The notes beneath the pieces were generated by a model. That model was not told the DNA's origin. It made no database searches and saw nothing but the letters and a program-made list of their open reading frames with translations. A program made the translations under genes and the position numbers. Source: Mycobacterium sp. 4858 (GTDB taxonomy: Bacteria; Actinomycetota; Actinomycetes; Mycobacteriales; Mycobacteriaceae). From it: DNA of 64,000 nt. Shown in pieces: positions 55,043-63,616 of the stretch. Numbering within the stretch: the stretch's first letter is position 1; the number at the start of each line of letters is the position of its first letter. The DNA lies in NCBI RefSeq assembly GCF_900240975.1, contig NZ_LT968775.1, positions 1,116,001 through 1,180,000 of the forward strand. Reading direction: 5' to 3'.

Positions 55043-56206
55043 TCACGTCGTACGCTTTTCGCTTTCATACTTCTGCGTCATGTGCGCGACGGCGTCCAGC
55101 TGCGATTGCGCCAGGCTGTCGCGGGCCTGTCCGGCTCGCGCGGCGGCATCCAGCGTCGGTTGCGCCTGGCCCTGAAAATGCGGCATGACTTCGGCGGCAA
55201 ACAACTCGGCCGATCGTCGCGTGGCGGCCGGGTTGGCCCACTCGTGGCCCATCTGCAGCATGCAGCCGAACCCGCCGGATTGATCCCACAGGCGCTGCAC
55301 CTGCTCGCGCGCCCGCTCGGGCGTACCGATGATGCCCGCCCCGTTGTCGTTGATGACGTCGATCATCTCGTCGAGCTGCTCGCCCGGCATCGTCATCTGC
55401 GGGAAGGCGGCCACTTTCTGGAAGTAGCGGAACCATGGCTCGATGCCGAACTTGACCTCTTCCCGGGCCTGCTTCTCGGTCTCGGCGAGGTGGAACAGGC
55501 CGACCAGGCTCCAGTTCTTGCGGTCGACCTGGGTGCCGAAGGCCGCCGCGCGCTCCTCGACGATGCCCCAGTGATAGGAGAGCGCGTTGAAACCCTCGAC
55601 GGTCAGCGTCGCCCCGATGGACAGCAGGCCGATGCCGTGCTTGCCCGCCAGCCGTGCACCGGTTGGCGACGCGACCGCGGCGACCGACAGCGGGATTCCG
55701 CCGTCCGAGTACGGGGCGAGTTGCAGCTTGGCGTCGAACAACTGGTGCGTGGCCGTCTTGGCGCTGACCGTCTCCCCCGCCAGCAGCCGGACGACGATGT
55801 CGAGGTTCGTTTCGAGCAGCTCGCGGGTGTCCGTGGGGGTGAGCCCGATCATCGACGAGTCGCTGGGCAGTGAACCCGGACCCACGCCGCCGATGATCCG
55901 GCCATGGGTGAGGTGATCCAGCAGCATCAGCCGATCGGCGGCCCAGAGCGGGTTGTGGTACGAGAGCGAAATGACCCCGGTGCCAAAGCGAATCCGCTTG
56001 GCGCGTTCGGCCGCGGCGGCGATGAAGATCTCCGGCGAGCTGATGATCTCGCTGCCCGCCGAGTGGTGTTCGCCCAACCAGACTTCGTCGAAGCCGAGTG
56101 CGTCGAGGTGCTCGATGAACTCGAGGTCACGCTGCAAGGCGAGCGTCGGGTTGGTGCCCGCTCGATGGAACGGGGCGATGAAGTATCCAAACCTGAGCTT
56201 CGCCAT
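55043..56206 (-). CDS. LLM-class flavin-dependent oxidoreductase (LuxA-like)
   Basis: A 387-aa luciferase-like monooxygenase, closer to the bacterial luciferase alpha type than to the short F420 type at 33050. Seen: MAKLRFGYFIAPFHRAGTNP, VWLGEHHSAGSEIISSPEIF and RIRFGTGVISLSYHNPLWAA, the flavin-binding barrel core, and GRIIGGVGPGSLPSDSSM. Flavin (FMNH2) or F420 use is not resolved. Shine-Dalgarno AAGGGGA before the ATG 56206. On the minus strand TATGGT (56242-56237) is a possible -10. Substrate unknown. Confidence 0.9.
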   Translation of the reverse strand: MAKLRFGYFIAPFHRAGTNPTLALQRDLEFIEHLDALGFDEVWLGEHHSAGSEIISSPEIFIAAAAERAKRIRFGTGVISLSYHNPLWAADRLMLLDHLTHGRIIGGVGPGSLPSDSSMIGLTPTDTRELLETNLDIVVRLLAGETVSAKTATHQLFDAKLQLAPYSDGGIPLSVAAVASPTGARLAGKHGIGLLSIGATLTVEGFNALSYHWGIVEERAAAFGTQVDRKNWSLVGLFHLAETEKQAREEVKFGIEPWFRYFQKVAAFPQMTMPGEQLDEMIDVINDNGAGIIGTPERAREQVQRLWDQSGGFGCMLQMGHEWANPAATRRSAELFAAEVMPHFQGQAQPTLDAAARAGQARDSLAQSQLDAVAHMTQKYESEKRTT

Positions 56207-56544
56207 TGAAGTCCCCTTGCATCCGAGTTGGGCAGAACCATAACCCGAATGCGGTGCCCGGCCTAGGGCGTTGGCGGCGCGACGTTGGGCGAAGTCGGGA
56301 GTTTTCAGCCGGCGGGGCCGGGTGATCCCAGCCCCGCCGACTAGGGAGCAAGCCTTGGTCTCGGCTGCATTACGGCCGGTTCAGCCGACGGACGGAGTCG
56401 CAAACCCCACCCGCACCGCGTGCAAGTAGGTCCACTTCTCCTTACCCCGGGTTGCGTGGCGGCAAACGGGATTCGACGCCGTGACTTCCCCCCGAAAACG
56501 CCGGTGGCCCATCACGCGGATGGGCCACCGGAACCGCGGCGGGC
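56207..56544. other. 338-bp intergenic region with terminator and promoter
   Basis: Holds the start region of the LuxA-like gene (left) and the terminator of the 68-aa secreted peptide (56501-56531, right). The central part (56270-56470) contains no supported gene or palindrome. Confidence 0.5.
56501..56531 (-). terminator. Intrinsic terminator of the small secreted peptide
   Basis: Perfect 13-bp stem CCGGTGGCCCATC / GATGGGCCACCGG with a 5-base loop. On the minus strand it is 13 bp after the stop codon and is followed by CGTTTTCG, so it has both hairpin and short T tract. Confidence 0.8.
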
Positions 56545-56751
56545 CTAGCAGTCGAGGCCGGACACGCAGCTGGCCAGGGTGGCCACGTGGGTGCCGCCGG
56601 TCGTCGCCGCCGCCGTGCTGGACGGCGTGTGCGCCGCCGGTGCCGACGCGCCGCCCGCCGGGTCAACGCCGACCCCGCCGAATCCCACCGCCAGGGCGAT
56701 CGCGGACATCCCGCCGAACACTGCAACCGCCGTCTTGATCTGCGCCTTCAT
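56545..56751 (-). CDS. Small secreted Cys-containing peptide
   Basis: A 68-aa precursor with a clear signal peptide (MKAQIKTAVAVFGGMSAIAL, hydrophobic to about residue 28), an Ala/Pro/Thr-rich mature middle and the conserved-looking end THVATLASCVSGLDC with two Cys that could pair. AAGGAG lies six to eight bases before the ATG 56751. It has its own promoter (56806-56834) and terminator (56501-56531), so it is a complete monocistronic unit. I do not know its function. A surface or secreted peptide is inferred. Confidence 0.72.
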   Translation of the reverse strand: MKAQIKTAVAVFGGMSAIALAVGFGGVGVDPAGGASAPAAHTPSSTAAATTGGTHVATLASCVSGLDC

Positions 56752-56805
56752 CAACCGCTCCTTCCCGGTGCAGCGCGTCGTGCGTGGCGCGCTTCCATGA
56801 AGGCA

Positions 56806-56849
56806 ATAATACACGTGTGCAACTGTTGCTACAAGACACATTGTGTGTC
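56806..56849 (-). promoter_or_regulatory. Promoter of the small secreted peptide with three palindromes
   Basis: On the minus strand TTGTAG (56834-56829) and TATTAT (56811-56806) have a 17-bp spacer. The spacer contains GCAACAGTTGC and ACACGTGT, both symmetric, and GACACA-TTG-TGTGTC (56835-56849) sits just upstream of the -35. The start codon is about 50 bases downstream. Confidence 0.65.
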
Positions 56850-57022
56850 GGGCGGCGAGTGAATACCGCAGCAAGGCACGCCCGTTGACGGCCCTTGATG
56901 TAGGGCCGGGGCGGTGCTGGGTGCGGGTGGTGGCGCGAGCGGAAAGCCCTTGCGGCTGAAGGAGTTGGGGCCGATGGCCCATCTCGGGCTAATGGACCAT
57001 CGGCGAGCCAAATCGTATCCGC

Positions 57023-57078
57023 TGACAACTGTTGTCATGCGGGAATTTACAAACGTGGCAATAAGAAATTTTCTTATT
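57023..57078. promoter_or_regulatory. Two palindromes in an AT-rich patch
   Basis: TGACAAC-T-GTTGTCA (57023-57037) and AATAAGAAA-T-TTTCTTATT (57060-57078), the latter flanked by ATTTAC and GTAAAT that extend the symmetry. The core CAACTGTTG of the first also occurs at 56820-56828 inside the peptide promoter. Confidence 0.5.
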
Positions 57079-57176
57079 CGTAAATTGGATAACCACCCCG
57101 GGCGCCGTGCTGGGCCCGAAACCCGGATCGTGTTGCCGTCCAACGCCTTCGGCAGCGGCGAGCACGGATCCGCCGG

Positions 57177-59465
57177 CTAATCCTCCTTGGTGATGAGCTT
57201 TCGCAGGGCGACGCGGTCGGGCTTCAGCAACTCCTCGATGCGCGGCCGGTTCACCTCCGCAACGATGATCTCGCCGACCTCCTGGTTCACCTCGCTGAAG
57301 ATGCCGTGGGACTTCATCTTCGAGGTCTGGTACAGGTTGTCCTCCGTCGGAGTCACGTAGTACACCGCGTCGGCCTTGAAGCGGTGCACGAGCCACAGGT
57401 GGATCAGCGTCATCAGCCGCTTCTGGCGCAACTTCTCCGCGAAGGTGTTCTGATCGCGGACGGTCAGGATGCTGCGGCCGTGCCGATCCTTGATGGGGTC
57501 GAAGACGACGTTGGCGAGCTGCTCGTCCCCATTGCCATAAATGCCCAGCACCAACACGTCCGAGCCGGCGCGCCGGGGCCGCAACTGCACCCGCAGCTTC
57601 TCGCCCAGGTGGTAGTGCTCGCTCCACAGCGTCAGCCATTCCTCGAGCAGCTTCTTGGGCACCTCGGTCTGCACCAGATGCTGATGCTGGGTCGAGCCCT
57701 TGCCCATCGCTTTCGTGGTCGCCGTCCGCCCGGAGGACGCCTGCAGCGCCGCATCGCTGCGCGGGCCGCCGACCAGCGTCTGCGGCGTGCGGTACGGCGA
57801 CTCGACCAGGCGCATCTTGCGCTGCAGCCGGGCCAGCGCCAGCATGCCGTCCTGCTTGAGGGAGGTGGCGAACTCCTCGGCCGCCACGCCGTCGATCTGG
57901 TGGCCACCGTAGGTGATGAAGTTGAAGACGAAGCCCATCTTGCCGAGCTCCTCGGGGAAGCGCTTCATCTCCTCGTCGCTCATGCCGGTGGTGTCCCAGT
58001 TGAACGACGGCGAGAGGTTGTAGGCCAGCATCTGGTCGGGGAACTTGGCGTGGATCGCCTCGGCGAACTGCCGGGCGTCGGCCAGGTCGGCGGTCTTGGT
58101 CTCCATCCACAGGATGTCGGCGAACGGAGCGGCCGCCAGCGACTTGGCGATCGCATACGGGATTCCGCCGCGAATCTGGTAGTAGCCCTCCGGTGTCTTC
58201 GCCAGCTCGCAGTCCCACGGCGGGTCCGCCCCAAGCTCCTTCGCCTTCTCCCGGGCCGCGTACAGCGACGCGGACTCGGAGAACTGGCGCCACTGCTCGG
58301 GGCTCATGCCGACGGGCTCGTCCTCCCTCTCGCCGAATGCGAGCACCTCGGCAACGGCCTCGCCGTAGGTCATCAGCCCGGCGTCGTCCTCCCAGGCGGC
58401 CACGAACCGCGACTCGACCTGGTCGAACAGGTCGTCGATCGAGTCGTGGCCGTCCTCCCGCCGCGCATTCACCGCGTCGGAGATCAGGCCCTGGATGCCC
58501 TGGCGCTCGAGCCAGGCCGTGGCGGCGGCGTACTCGGAATCGGCCAGCGCGTAGAGGAGGTGGCCGTTGAGCTCCTTGACGCCCAGCTCATAGAACCGCC
58601 GGACCATCGCCAGGAAACACGCCTTGTACGAAGGGATGTTGAGGTTGGTGGCGCCGAGCAGGAACGGCTGGTCGCGCTCGTCGGCACGGCTGTCGATCAG
58701 GTTGGCCGCCTCGGCGTCGGTGCGCGCGACGATGATCCCCGGCACGCGCATGATGTCCAGCTGGAAGCGAGCCGCGTTGAGCCGCTTGATCTGTTCGTCG
58801 GACGGCACCAGCACCTTGCCGCCCTGATGACCACACTTCTTGGTGCCCGGCCGCTGGTCCTCGATGTGGTAGCCCGCCACACCGACCTCGACGAAACGGC
58901 GGATCAGGTTGCGCACGTGCGGATCACCGCCGTGGCCGGTGTCCGCGTCGGCGATGATGAACGGGCGATAGTCGTACGCGGGTGTGGTGGCTCGCTGCTG
59001 CTCACTCATGTTCAGGCGCAGGTACTGCTGATTGCGGTCGGCGGTGAGCAGGGCGCGCACCAGCACCGCGGCGTCGTCGGGCACCTGGCTCAGGGGGTAG
59101 CTGGCGAGGTCGGGGCCGGGGTCTTCGGTGGTGGAACCCTTGGCCGAGGTCGCCCAGCCGCCGAGGTAGATGCCCTCGATGCCCATCCGCTTCATGGCCA
59201 CCGCCTGGCCGGGCGAGTAGGGGCCGAAGGTCGTGATGCTCTTCTTGGCGGCGAACAGTTCGCGCAGCCGGTCGTAGAAGGCCGCCGCCGCGTTGCGCGC
59301 CACCGGATAGTCGGTGGGGATGGTGCCGCGTTGCTCGACTACCTGGCGGGCGGTGTAGAGGCGGGTGATGCCGGCGAAGCGCGGGCCGTCCATGTACCGC
59401 TGGGTGGCGGCGATGTCGTCTGCGAACGATGTCCGGACCTCGGTGTCCGAGTCAATGATGGCCAT
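57177..59465 (-). CDS. aceA: Isocitrate lyase 2 (AceA/Icl2)
   Basis: Splits isocitrate to succinate and glyoxylate in the glyoxylate bypass and the methylcitrate cycle. The 762-aa length is that of the long Icl2 type with an extra insertion and a C-terminal regulatory domain (about 590-762). The catalytic signature is KKCGH with Cys211, and [13 protein letters not shown] at the Mg site around 172-180. In M. tuberculosis H37Rv the gene is split; here it is intact. The minus-strand start ATG 59465 follows GAGGAG. Lone gene, with a possible promoter 42-68 bp upstream. Confidence 0.95.
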   Translation of the reverse strand: MAIIDSDTEVRTSFADDIAATQRYMDGPRFAGITRLYTARQVVEQRGTIPTDYPVARNAAAAFYDRLRELFAAKKSITTFGPYSPGQAVAMKRMGIEGIYLGGWATSAKGSTTEDPGPDLASYPLSQVPDDAAVLVRALLTADRNQQYLRLNMSEQQRATTPAYDYRPFIIADADTGHGGDPHVRNLIRRFVEVGVAGYHIEDQRPGTKKCGHQGGKVLVPSDEQIKRLNAARFQLDIMRVPGIIVARTDAEAANLIDSRADERDQPFLLGATNLNIPSYKACFLAMVRRFYELGVKELNGHLLYALADSEYAAATAWLERQGIQGLISDAVNARREDGHDSIDDLFDQVESRFVAAWEDDAGLMTYGEAVAEVLAFGEREDEPVGMSPEQWRQFSESASLYAAREKAKELGADPPWDCELAKTPEGYYQIRGGIPYAIAKSLAAAPFADILWMETKTADLADARQFAEAIHAKFPDQMLAYNLSPSFNWDTTGMSDEEMKRFPEELGKMGFVFNFITYGGHQIDGVAAEEFATSLKQDGMLALARLQRKMRLVESPYRTPQTLVGGPRSDAALQASSGRTATTKAMGKGSTQHQHLVQTEVPKKLLEEWLTLWSEHYHLGEKLRVQLRPRRAGSDVLVLGIYGNGDEQLANVVFDPIKDRHGRSILTVRDQNTFAEKLRQKRLMTLIHLWLVHRFKADAVYYVTPTEDNLYQTSKMKSHGIFSEVNQEVGEIIVAEVNRPRIEELLKPDRVALRKLITKED

Positions 59466-59506
59466 GGCCGTGAGCTCCTCTTCGGCGAGATTCCCCTGAA
59501 AACGAG

Positions 59507-59533
59507 AGTCTATCCCCGGAACAGGCCGTTCAA
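59507..59533 (-). promoter_or_regulatory. Candidate isocitrate lyase promoter
   Basis: On the minus strand TTGAAC (59533-59528) and TAGACT (59512-59507), separated by 15 bp, 42-68 bp before the start codon. Spacing is short; TGATTG at 18 bp is an alternative -35. A partial CAACTGTTG-like site (CGACAACAGTTTTGG) lies about 30 bp further upstream. Confidence 0.4.
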
Positions 59534-59689
59534 TCAGGGGTCAAAAGACCCGAGCCAAAACTGTTGTCGTGCCGTATTCCGACAGCCATCGAGCGCCTCC
59601 CCCGGCCGGGGAGTGGCCGCCGATCGGGGCGGGTCGCGCACCGGGGCGACCGCTCGAGGTCGCAACGTCTTGCAGCGCAGTCTCTTTCG

Positions 59690-60409
59690 TCATTTCGGCC
59701 CGCCGGCCGCGCGTCGGCTAAGCCAGTCGCGCTGGCGACGCACGAACTCCGCGTCGACGACATGTCCGTGGCCCGGGACGTAGAGGGCTTCCGATCCGCC
59801 GAGTGCAAGCACCCGATCGAGGGATGCCGGCCACGCGGCGAGGTCGGAGTCCGCGTCGATGGCCGGATCTCCGGACTCTTCGATCAGATCACCGGTGAAG
59901 ACGACGATCGGGTCGTCCGGGTTCGTCCCGGGCACCACCACCACCAGATCGGACGTGGTGTGGCCGCGGCCGGGGTACGCAACCTCGACGGTGCGGTCGC
60001 CGAGGTCGACGACCGCGTTGTACAGCCCCCGGTCGGGGCGACGCAGGGCCGCAATCGCGCGGTCGATCGCGCGGGGTTCGGCGCCGTGGCGCAGCGCGTC
60101 GTCGCGGAGCGCGCCCGTCGCCGAGGACAGCGCGCCGACGACTCCGGGCGCGCAGTAGAGCTCCGCCCCGGCGAACACCGACGAGCCCAGGACATGGTCG
60201 AAATGCTTGTGCGTCAACACAATATGAGTGACCGGGCGTCCAGCGAGCCGCCGTACGTCGGCGTCGATCGCCGCCGCCTCGGTGAGGGTGGAGCCGGTAT
60301 CGACGAGGAGCACCCCGGTGCTCCCCCACGCCAGCCCGACCGTGACATCGCAGAACGGCAGCCGGGTGCGGTGCACTCCGTCGCTCAGCCGTTCCCAGGT
60401 CAACTGCAC
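59690..60409 (-). CDS. Metallo-beta-lactamase-fold hydrolase
   Basis: A 239-aa MBL-fold protein. The zinc motif HxHxDH is HKHFDH at 67-72 (His67, His69, Asp71, His72), followed by YPGRGHTTSDLVVVV with the second His set and VFTGDLIEE. Similar proteins include glyoxalase II-like hydrolases, lactonases and true subclass B beta-lactamases; the substrate is unknown. The frame opens upstream to 60724 on the antisense of the SRPBCC gene, so the start is taken as GTG at 60409, which has GGAAG upstream and begins the fold. Confidence 0.85.
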   Translation of the reverse strand: MQLTWERLSDGVHRTRLPFCDVTVGLAWGSTGVLLVDTGSTLTEAAAIDADVRRLAGRPVTHIVLTHKHFDHVLGSSVFAGAELYCAPGVVGALSSATGALRDDALRHGAEPRAIDRAIAALRRPDRGLYNAVVDLGDRTVEVAYPGRGHTTSDLVVVVPGTNPDDPIVVFTGDLIEESGDPAIDADSDLAAWPASLDRVLALGGSEALYVPGHGHVVDAEFVRRQRDWLSRRAAGGPK

Positions 60410-60496
60410 GGCTTCCGACGGTAGCGCCGGATCGGTGGCACGCCTATGGCACACGACTATCGCGGGAAAGTGGGTTTCTGGCGTCGTTGCTCTGGC

Positions 60497-60511
60497 TATG
60501 TTGCACCCATG
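60497..60511 (+). promoter_or_regulatory. Possible leaderless promoter of the SRPBCC gene
   Basis: TATGTT (60497-60502) ends six bases before the ATG 60509 and no Shine-Dalgarno is present. The 12-mer GTTGCACCCATG is identical to that at 18699-18710. Confidence 0.4.
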
Positions 60512-60955
60512 GCTGTCACCGAATCCCGAGAAGTCGTCATCGAGGCCACCCCCGATCAGGTCATGGACGTCTTGTTCGACCTGGAGTCGTTGCCCGACTG
60601 GTCCTCGGTGCATCAAACCGTCGACATCCTCGAGCGCGACGACGAGGGTCATCCGCTCAGGTCCCGGCAAGTGGTCAAACTGGTGGGCTTCACCGAGGAG
60701 CAGGTGTTGTCCTACGTGGTTCACGACGACGGTGTCAGCTGGACGCTGGACAGCGCCAAACAGCAGCGCGCGCAGGAGGGCCGGTACACGCTGACCCCCG
60801 ACGGGGATTCCACCCGCGTCCGTTTCGACCTCACCGTCGACCTACTGATGCCGGTTCCGGGGTTCCTGCTCAAGCGGGGCACCAAAAGCCTGATGGACAC
60901 CGCCACCAAGGGCCTGCGCAAGCGGGTCCTGGAGGTGAAGAAGTCCGGAAGCTAG
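60509..60955 (+). CDS. SRPBCC-family (polyketide cyclase/START-like) protein
   Basis: A 148-aa START-like protein: VTESREVVIEATPDQVMDVL and LFDLESLPDWSSVHQTVDIL with the first beta strand and helix, and the C-terminal helix LLKRGTKSLMDTATKGLRKR. It is near in pattern to several mycobacterial SRPBCC proteins (Rv0854-Rv0857 type) of unknown ligand. The start ATG 60509 appears leaderless. Divergent from the MBL gene by 99 bp. Confidence 0.88.
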   Translation: MAVTESREVVIEATPDQVMDVLFDLESLPDWSSVHQTVDILERDDEGHPLRSRQVVKLVGFTEEQVLSYVVHDDGVSWTLDSAKQQRAQEGRYTLTPDGDSTRVRFDLTVDLLMPVPGFLLKRGTKSLMDTATKGLRKRVLEVKKSGS

Positions 60956-60994
60956 CACCTTTTCTACGGCGCCCCGGTCGGCGACACTTTCCCT

Positions 60995-61603
60995 ATGAAA
61001 ACCATGACGGCAGGCAGCCCTCGGCGGATCGCATTCGCCATGGCGGCGCTGGCGCCGGTGCTGGGCATGGCCGGCTGCGGCGGGCACGGCGACACCCGGA
61101 TGACGGTGCCGTCGACGCCGAAGGTGACGACCCTCGGGCGCAGCGTCCCGGCCGCGCCCGCCGGCGGACCGTTGAGCATCGCCAGCCCGGCGTTCGCCGA
61201 CGGCGCGGCGATCCCCGTGCAGTACACCTGCAAGGGCGCCAACATGGCGCCGCCATTGACATGGTCGGCCCCGCTGGGCGCGGCGCTCGTGGTCGACGAC
61301 CCCGACGCCGTCAACGGGCTATACGTGCACTGGGTCGTCACCGGAATCGCTCCGGGCAGCGGCAGCACCGCCGACGGTCAGACGCCCGCCGGGGCGACCA
61401 CCCTGCCGAACACCTCCGGACAGCGCGCCTACCAAGGTCCGTGTCCGCCCGCGGGAACCGGCACCCACCACTACCGGTTCACGCTCTACCAGCTTCCCAA
61501 CGACTACCGGTTGCCCGACGGCCTCGCCGGCGTCCAGGCGGAGAACACGATCGCCGGCGCCGCGACCGCGCAGGCGCAGCTCACAGGAACCTTCGGCGGC
61601 TGA
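60995..61603 (+). CDS. PEBP/YbhB-YbcL-family lipoprotein
   Basis: A 202-aa protein with a lipoprotein signal ([20 protein letters not shown], Cys28 in GMAGC) and a PEBP (Raf-kinase-inhibitor-like) fold from about 55 to 200: [41 protein letters not shown] and [13 protein letters not shown], the last marking the anion-binding pocket. Bacterial members bind small phospho-ligands or are of unknown role. Mycobacterial PEBP lipoproteins are exported. It starts 39 bp after the SRPBCC gene and may share its transcript. Confidence 0.88.
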   Translation: MKTMTAGSPRRIAFAMAALAPVLGMAGCGGHGDTRMTVPSTPKVTTLGRSVPAAPAGGPLSIASPAFADGAAIPVQYTCKGANMAPPLTWSAPLGAALVVDDPDAVNGLYVHWVVTGIAPGSGSTADGQTPAGATTLPNTSGQRAYQGPCPPAGTGTHHYRFTLYQLPNDYRLPDGLAGVQAENTIAGAATAQAQLTGTFGG

Positions 61604-61610
61604 CCGCGCT

Positions 61611-62579
61611 TCAGGCCATGTCGTCGAGCGCTTGATAGCCGGCGTTGTAGCCGGGCGTGAAGGTGATGCCCGGCCCGCCGTGGCATCCCGCACCGCCGAG
61701 GTAGAGGCCGTCGATCGGGATCGGCAAGTCGAGGAATCCCTTGGGGCCCGGCCTGTTCGGGCCCATCAAGTCCGGATGCAGCAGGCCGTGGCAGAAGTCA
61801 CCGGCGGGCGCGCCGAACATCGTGTTCATGTGGTAGGGGGCGAACGTGATGTGGCGGATCACGATGTCCCTGAAGTTGGGCGCCAGCCTGGTGATCTTGT
61901 CGATAACACGCTGTGCCATCTCGTTTTTGAGTCGCCCATGGTCCTGTCGGTCGACTTCGACCGGGAACGCGTACGCGTAGGCGCTGGCGGCGTGCTTGCC
62001 GGGCAGCGCCATGCCCGGATCATGCACCGACGGTATCTGCATTCCCATCGACGGGTTGTCCGGCACGATGCCCCGCCGGCAGTTCTCCCAGTGCAGCTGC
62101 TGCTCCTCCGGAGCGCCGAAGATTCCGACCGACTGCTGCATGCCCTCTTCGTTCAAGAACTCGTAGGGGGCGGCGAATTCGGGCAGTCCGTCAAGGGCGA
62201 AGTGGATCTGCACGAAGGAGGCCCGGTGGTCACGGCCGGACAGCCGCGAGATCAGCTCCGCCGGAACATGCTCGTGCGCAACGAGGTCGGTGAGCGTGAC
62301 GTCCGGTGCGAGGTTGGATACCACGATCGGCGCGGTGATCGTCGACCCGTCGCGCAACCGCACCCCCGTCACCGCGCCGCGCTCGACGAGGATCTGTTCC
62401 ACCTTGGTGCGGAAGCGGATCTCACCACCGTGGGAGACGAAGAGCTCCCGCAGGTGTTCGGTGAGGGCGCCGATGCCGCCCTTGAGTTTGGTCATCATCG
62501 CCGTGGAGTCGTCCGGCACCGCCAGGGCGAAGGCCAGGCAGGTGGCGCTTCCCGGTGTGTAGGGGCCGCGGTAGGTGGA
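61611..62579 (-). pseudogene. 5'-truncated phytoene-desaturase-like FAD oxidoreductase
   Basis: Encodes the C-terminal part (about 320 residues) of a CrtI/carotenoid-desaturase-like oxidoreductase, from STYRGPYTPGSATCLAFALA through ALDDMA. Intact relatives are about 520-530 aa and begin with an FAD-binding GAGHNG motif, which is absent. Upstream of 62579 the frame runs through a 50-bp region of repeats that does not resemble the family. The remaining reading frame is unbroken, so the truncation may be recent; no GxGxxG means the product could not bind FAD in the usual way. Confidence 0.7.
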
Positions 62580-62581
62580 GT

Positions 62582-62654
62582 AGTGTGCGCCCACGGTGGC
62601 GACACGCCGAGCAACGGCGCCGTGTGCGCACACTCGAAGCCGTCAGCGCACACT
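62582..62654. repeat. Three GCGCACACT repeats at the truncation point
   Basis: The 9-mer GCGCACACT occurs at 62626-62634 and 62646-62654 (20 bp apart) and, in inverted orientation (AGTGTGCGC), at 62582-62590. The block separates the truncated desaturase fragment from the LysR stop codon, and overlaps the latter by one base. The arrangement looks like the border of a small repeat element or recombination scar. Confidence 0.65.
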
Positions 62655-63523
62655 CAAACGTTCCGCGCGCTCTCGACGGCGGCCTCGACGAAGCGGCGCA
62701 GCACGGCGTTGCGGGCGCGCGGCAGAAACGCCAGCGAGACCGGGCTCCGGGGTGCACCCCGCAGCGCGACGAATCGGACGCCGGGGTGGATGTTGCGGCG
62801 AACGGCGACGTCGGGGATCACGCCGATGCCGCGGTCCGCGGCGACGGATTCCAGCCATTCGTCGAAGTTGGCTGTCTCCACAATGGCTTTCGGCCCTTCG
62901 TCCGCCGGCCACGACCACGGCCCGGTGGTCCCGCTGGTGGTGTTGACGACTAGCGGCCACTGCGGCACCTCAGCCCAGTCCAACTCGCTTCTGCCGGCCA
63001 ACGGCGAGTGGACCGAACACACGGCCACCCGGGTCTCGTCGAACAGGTGCATGACCCGGACGGCCGTTGACGTCACCTGCCCGCGGACAACGGCGACGTC
63101 GACCCGGCCCTGTTGCACGGCGCTGAGCGCATCGTCGGTACGGACCAGCCGTACCGTCGTCCCGGTGGCCCGCTCGAAACGGGCCACGGTGTCCTGCGCC
63201 CACGGGTCGGGTAGCAACCAGCTGAAGCCGAGGCCGATGCTCGCCTGCCGGCGTACGGCGCCGAAGGCACGCTCCAGCTCCGCGAGGAGCCGCTCGACGT
63301 GGTCGAGGAACGCCCGCCCGGCCTGAGTGGTCTCGACGTGCCGCGACGTGCGGTCCACCAGCGTGACGCCGAGTGCGTCTTCCAGCTGGCGGATGGTACG
63401 GCTGAGCGCCGGTTGGGTGATGCGGAGTTCGTCGGCGGCCCGGGTGAACGACTTGAGCCGCGCGACCGCCTCGAAGGCGCGCAGGTGGCGCAACTCGACC
63501 CTGCCGCTCTCCGTGACGCCCAT
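62654..63523 (-). CDS. LysR-family transcriptional regulator
   Basis: A 289-aa LysR regulator. The N-terminal HTH is ELRHLRAFEAVARLKSFTRA to TQPALSRTIRQLEDALGVTL, then the effector-binding domain (about 90-289) with LVDRTSRH. ATG 63523 is the best start; the open frame reaches 63556 in the divergent region. It is transcribed divergently from a tautomerase gene (94 bp), and LysR proteins usually control their divergent neighbour. The C terminus is complete (VLRRFVEAAVESARNV) although it ends at the repeat block. Confidence 0.9.
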   Translation of the reverse strand: MGVTESGRVELRHLRAFEAVARLKSFTRAADELRITQPALSRTIRQLEDALGVTLVDRTSRHVETTQAGRAFLDHVERLLAELERAFGAVRRQASIGLGFSWLLPDPWAQDTVARFERATGTTVRLVRTDDALSAVQQGRVDVAVVRGQVTSTAVRVMHLFDETRVAVCSVHSPLAGRSELDWAEVPQWPLVVNTTSGTTGPWSWPADEGPKAIVETANFDEWLESVAADRGIGVIPDVAVRRNIHPGVRFVALRGAPRSPVSLAFLPRARNAVLRRFVEAAVESARNV

Positions 63524-63616
63524 GCCTGACAAGCATAGATCGATGACAGCGGGCATTTCACAGGCGCTCGCTGCGAACCTAGCGTCATTGCCAGGACATC
63601 AATCGGAGGAGACGAA

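Larger units (their letters stand above)
56752..57176. other. 425-bp palindrome-rich intergenic region
   Basis: Between the small secreted peptide and the end of the isocitrate lyase gene. It contains the peptide promoter with three palindromes (56806-56849) and, further right, two more palindromes in an AT-rich patch (57023-57078). A plus-strand frame (56914-57180) crosses it but lacks a ribosome binding site and family match, so I do not call it. Confidence 0.55.

Noticed and set aside
54640..55068. 142-codon minus-strand frame between SRPBCC and LuxA-like genes
   Set aside because: Composition is His/Arg/Pro-rich without a domain. The 36-aa gene in another frame of the same strand explains the region better.
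56914..57180. Plus-strand frame of 88 codons in the palindrome-rich gap
   Set aside because: No ribosome binding site, no family resemblance, and it spans the AT-rich palindromes that look regulatory.
60410..60724. N-terminal extension of the MBL protein
   Set aside because: This part is antisense to the SRPBCC gene and lacks any family match; the MBL fold begins at GTG 60409.
62582..62654. Insertion sequence at the desaturase breakpoint
   Set aside because: No transposase frame or long terminal inverted repeats are present; only short 9-mers are seen, so I call it a repeat block.
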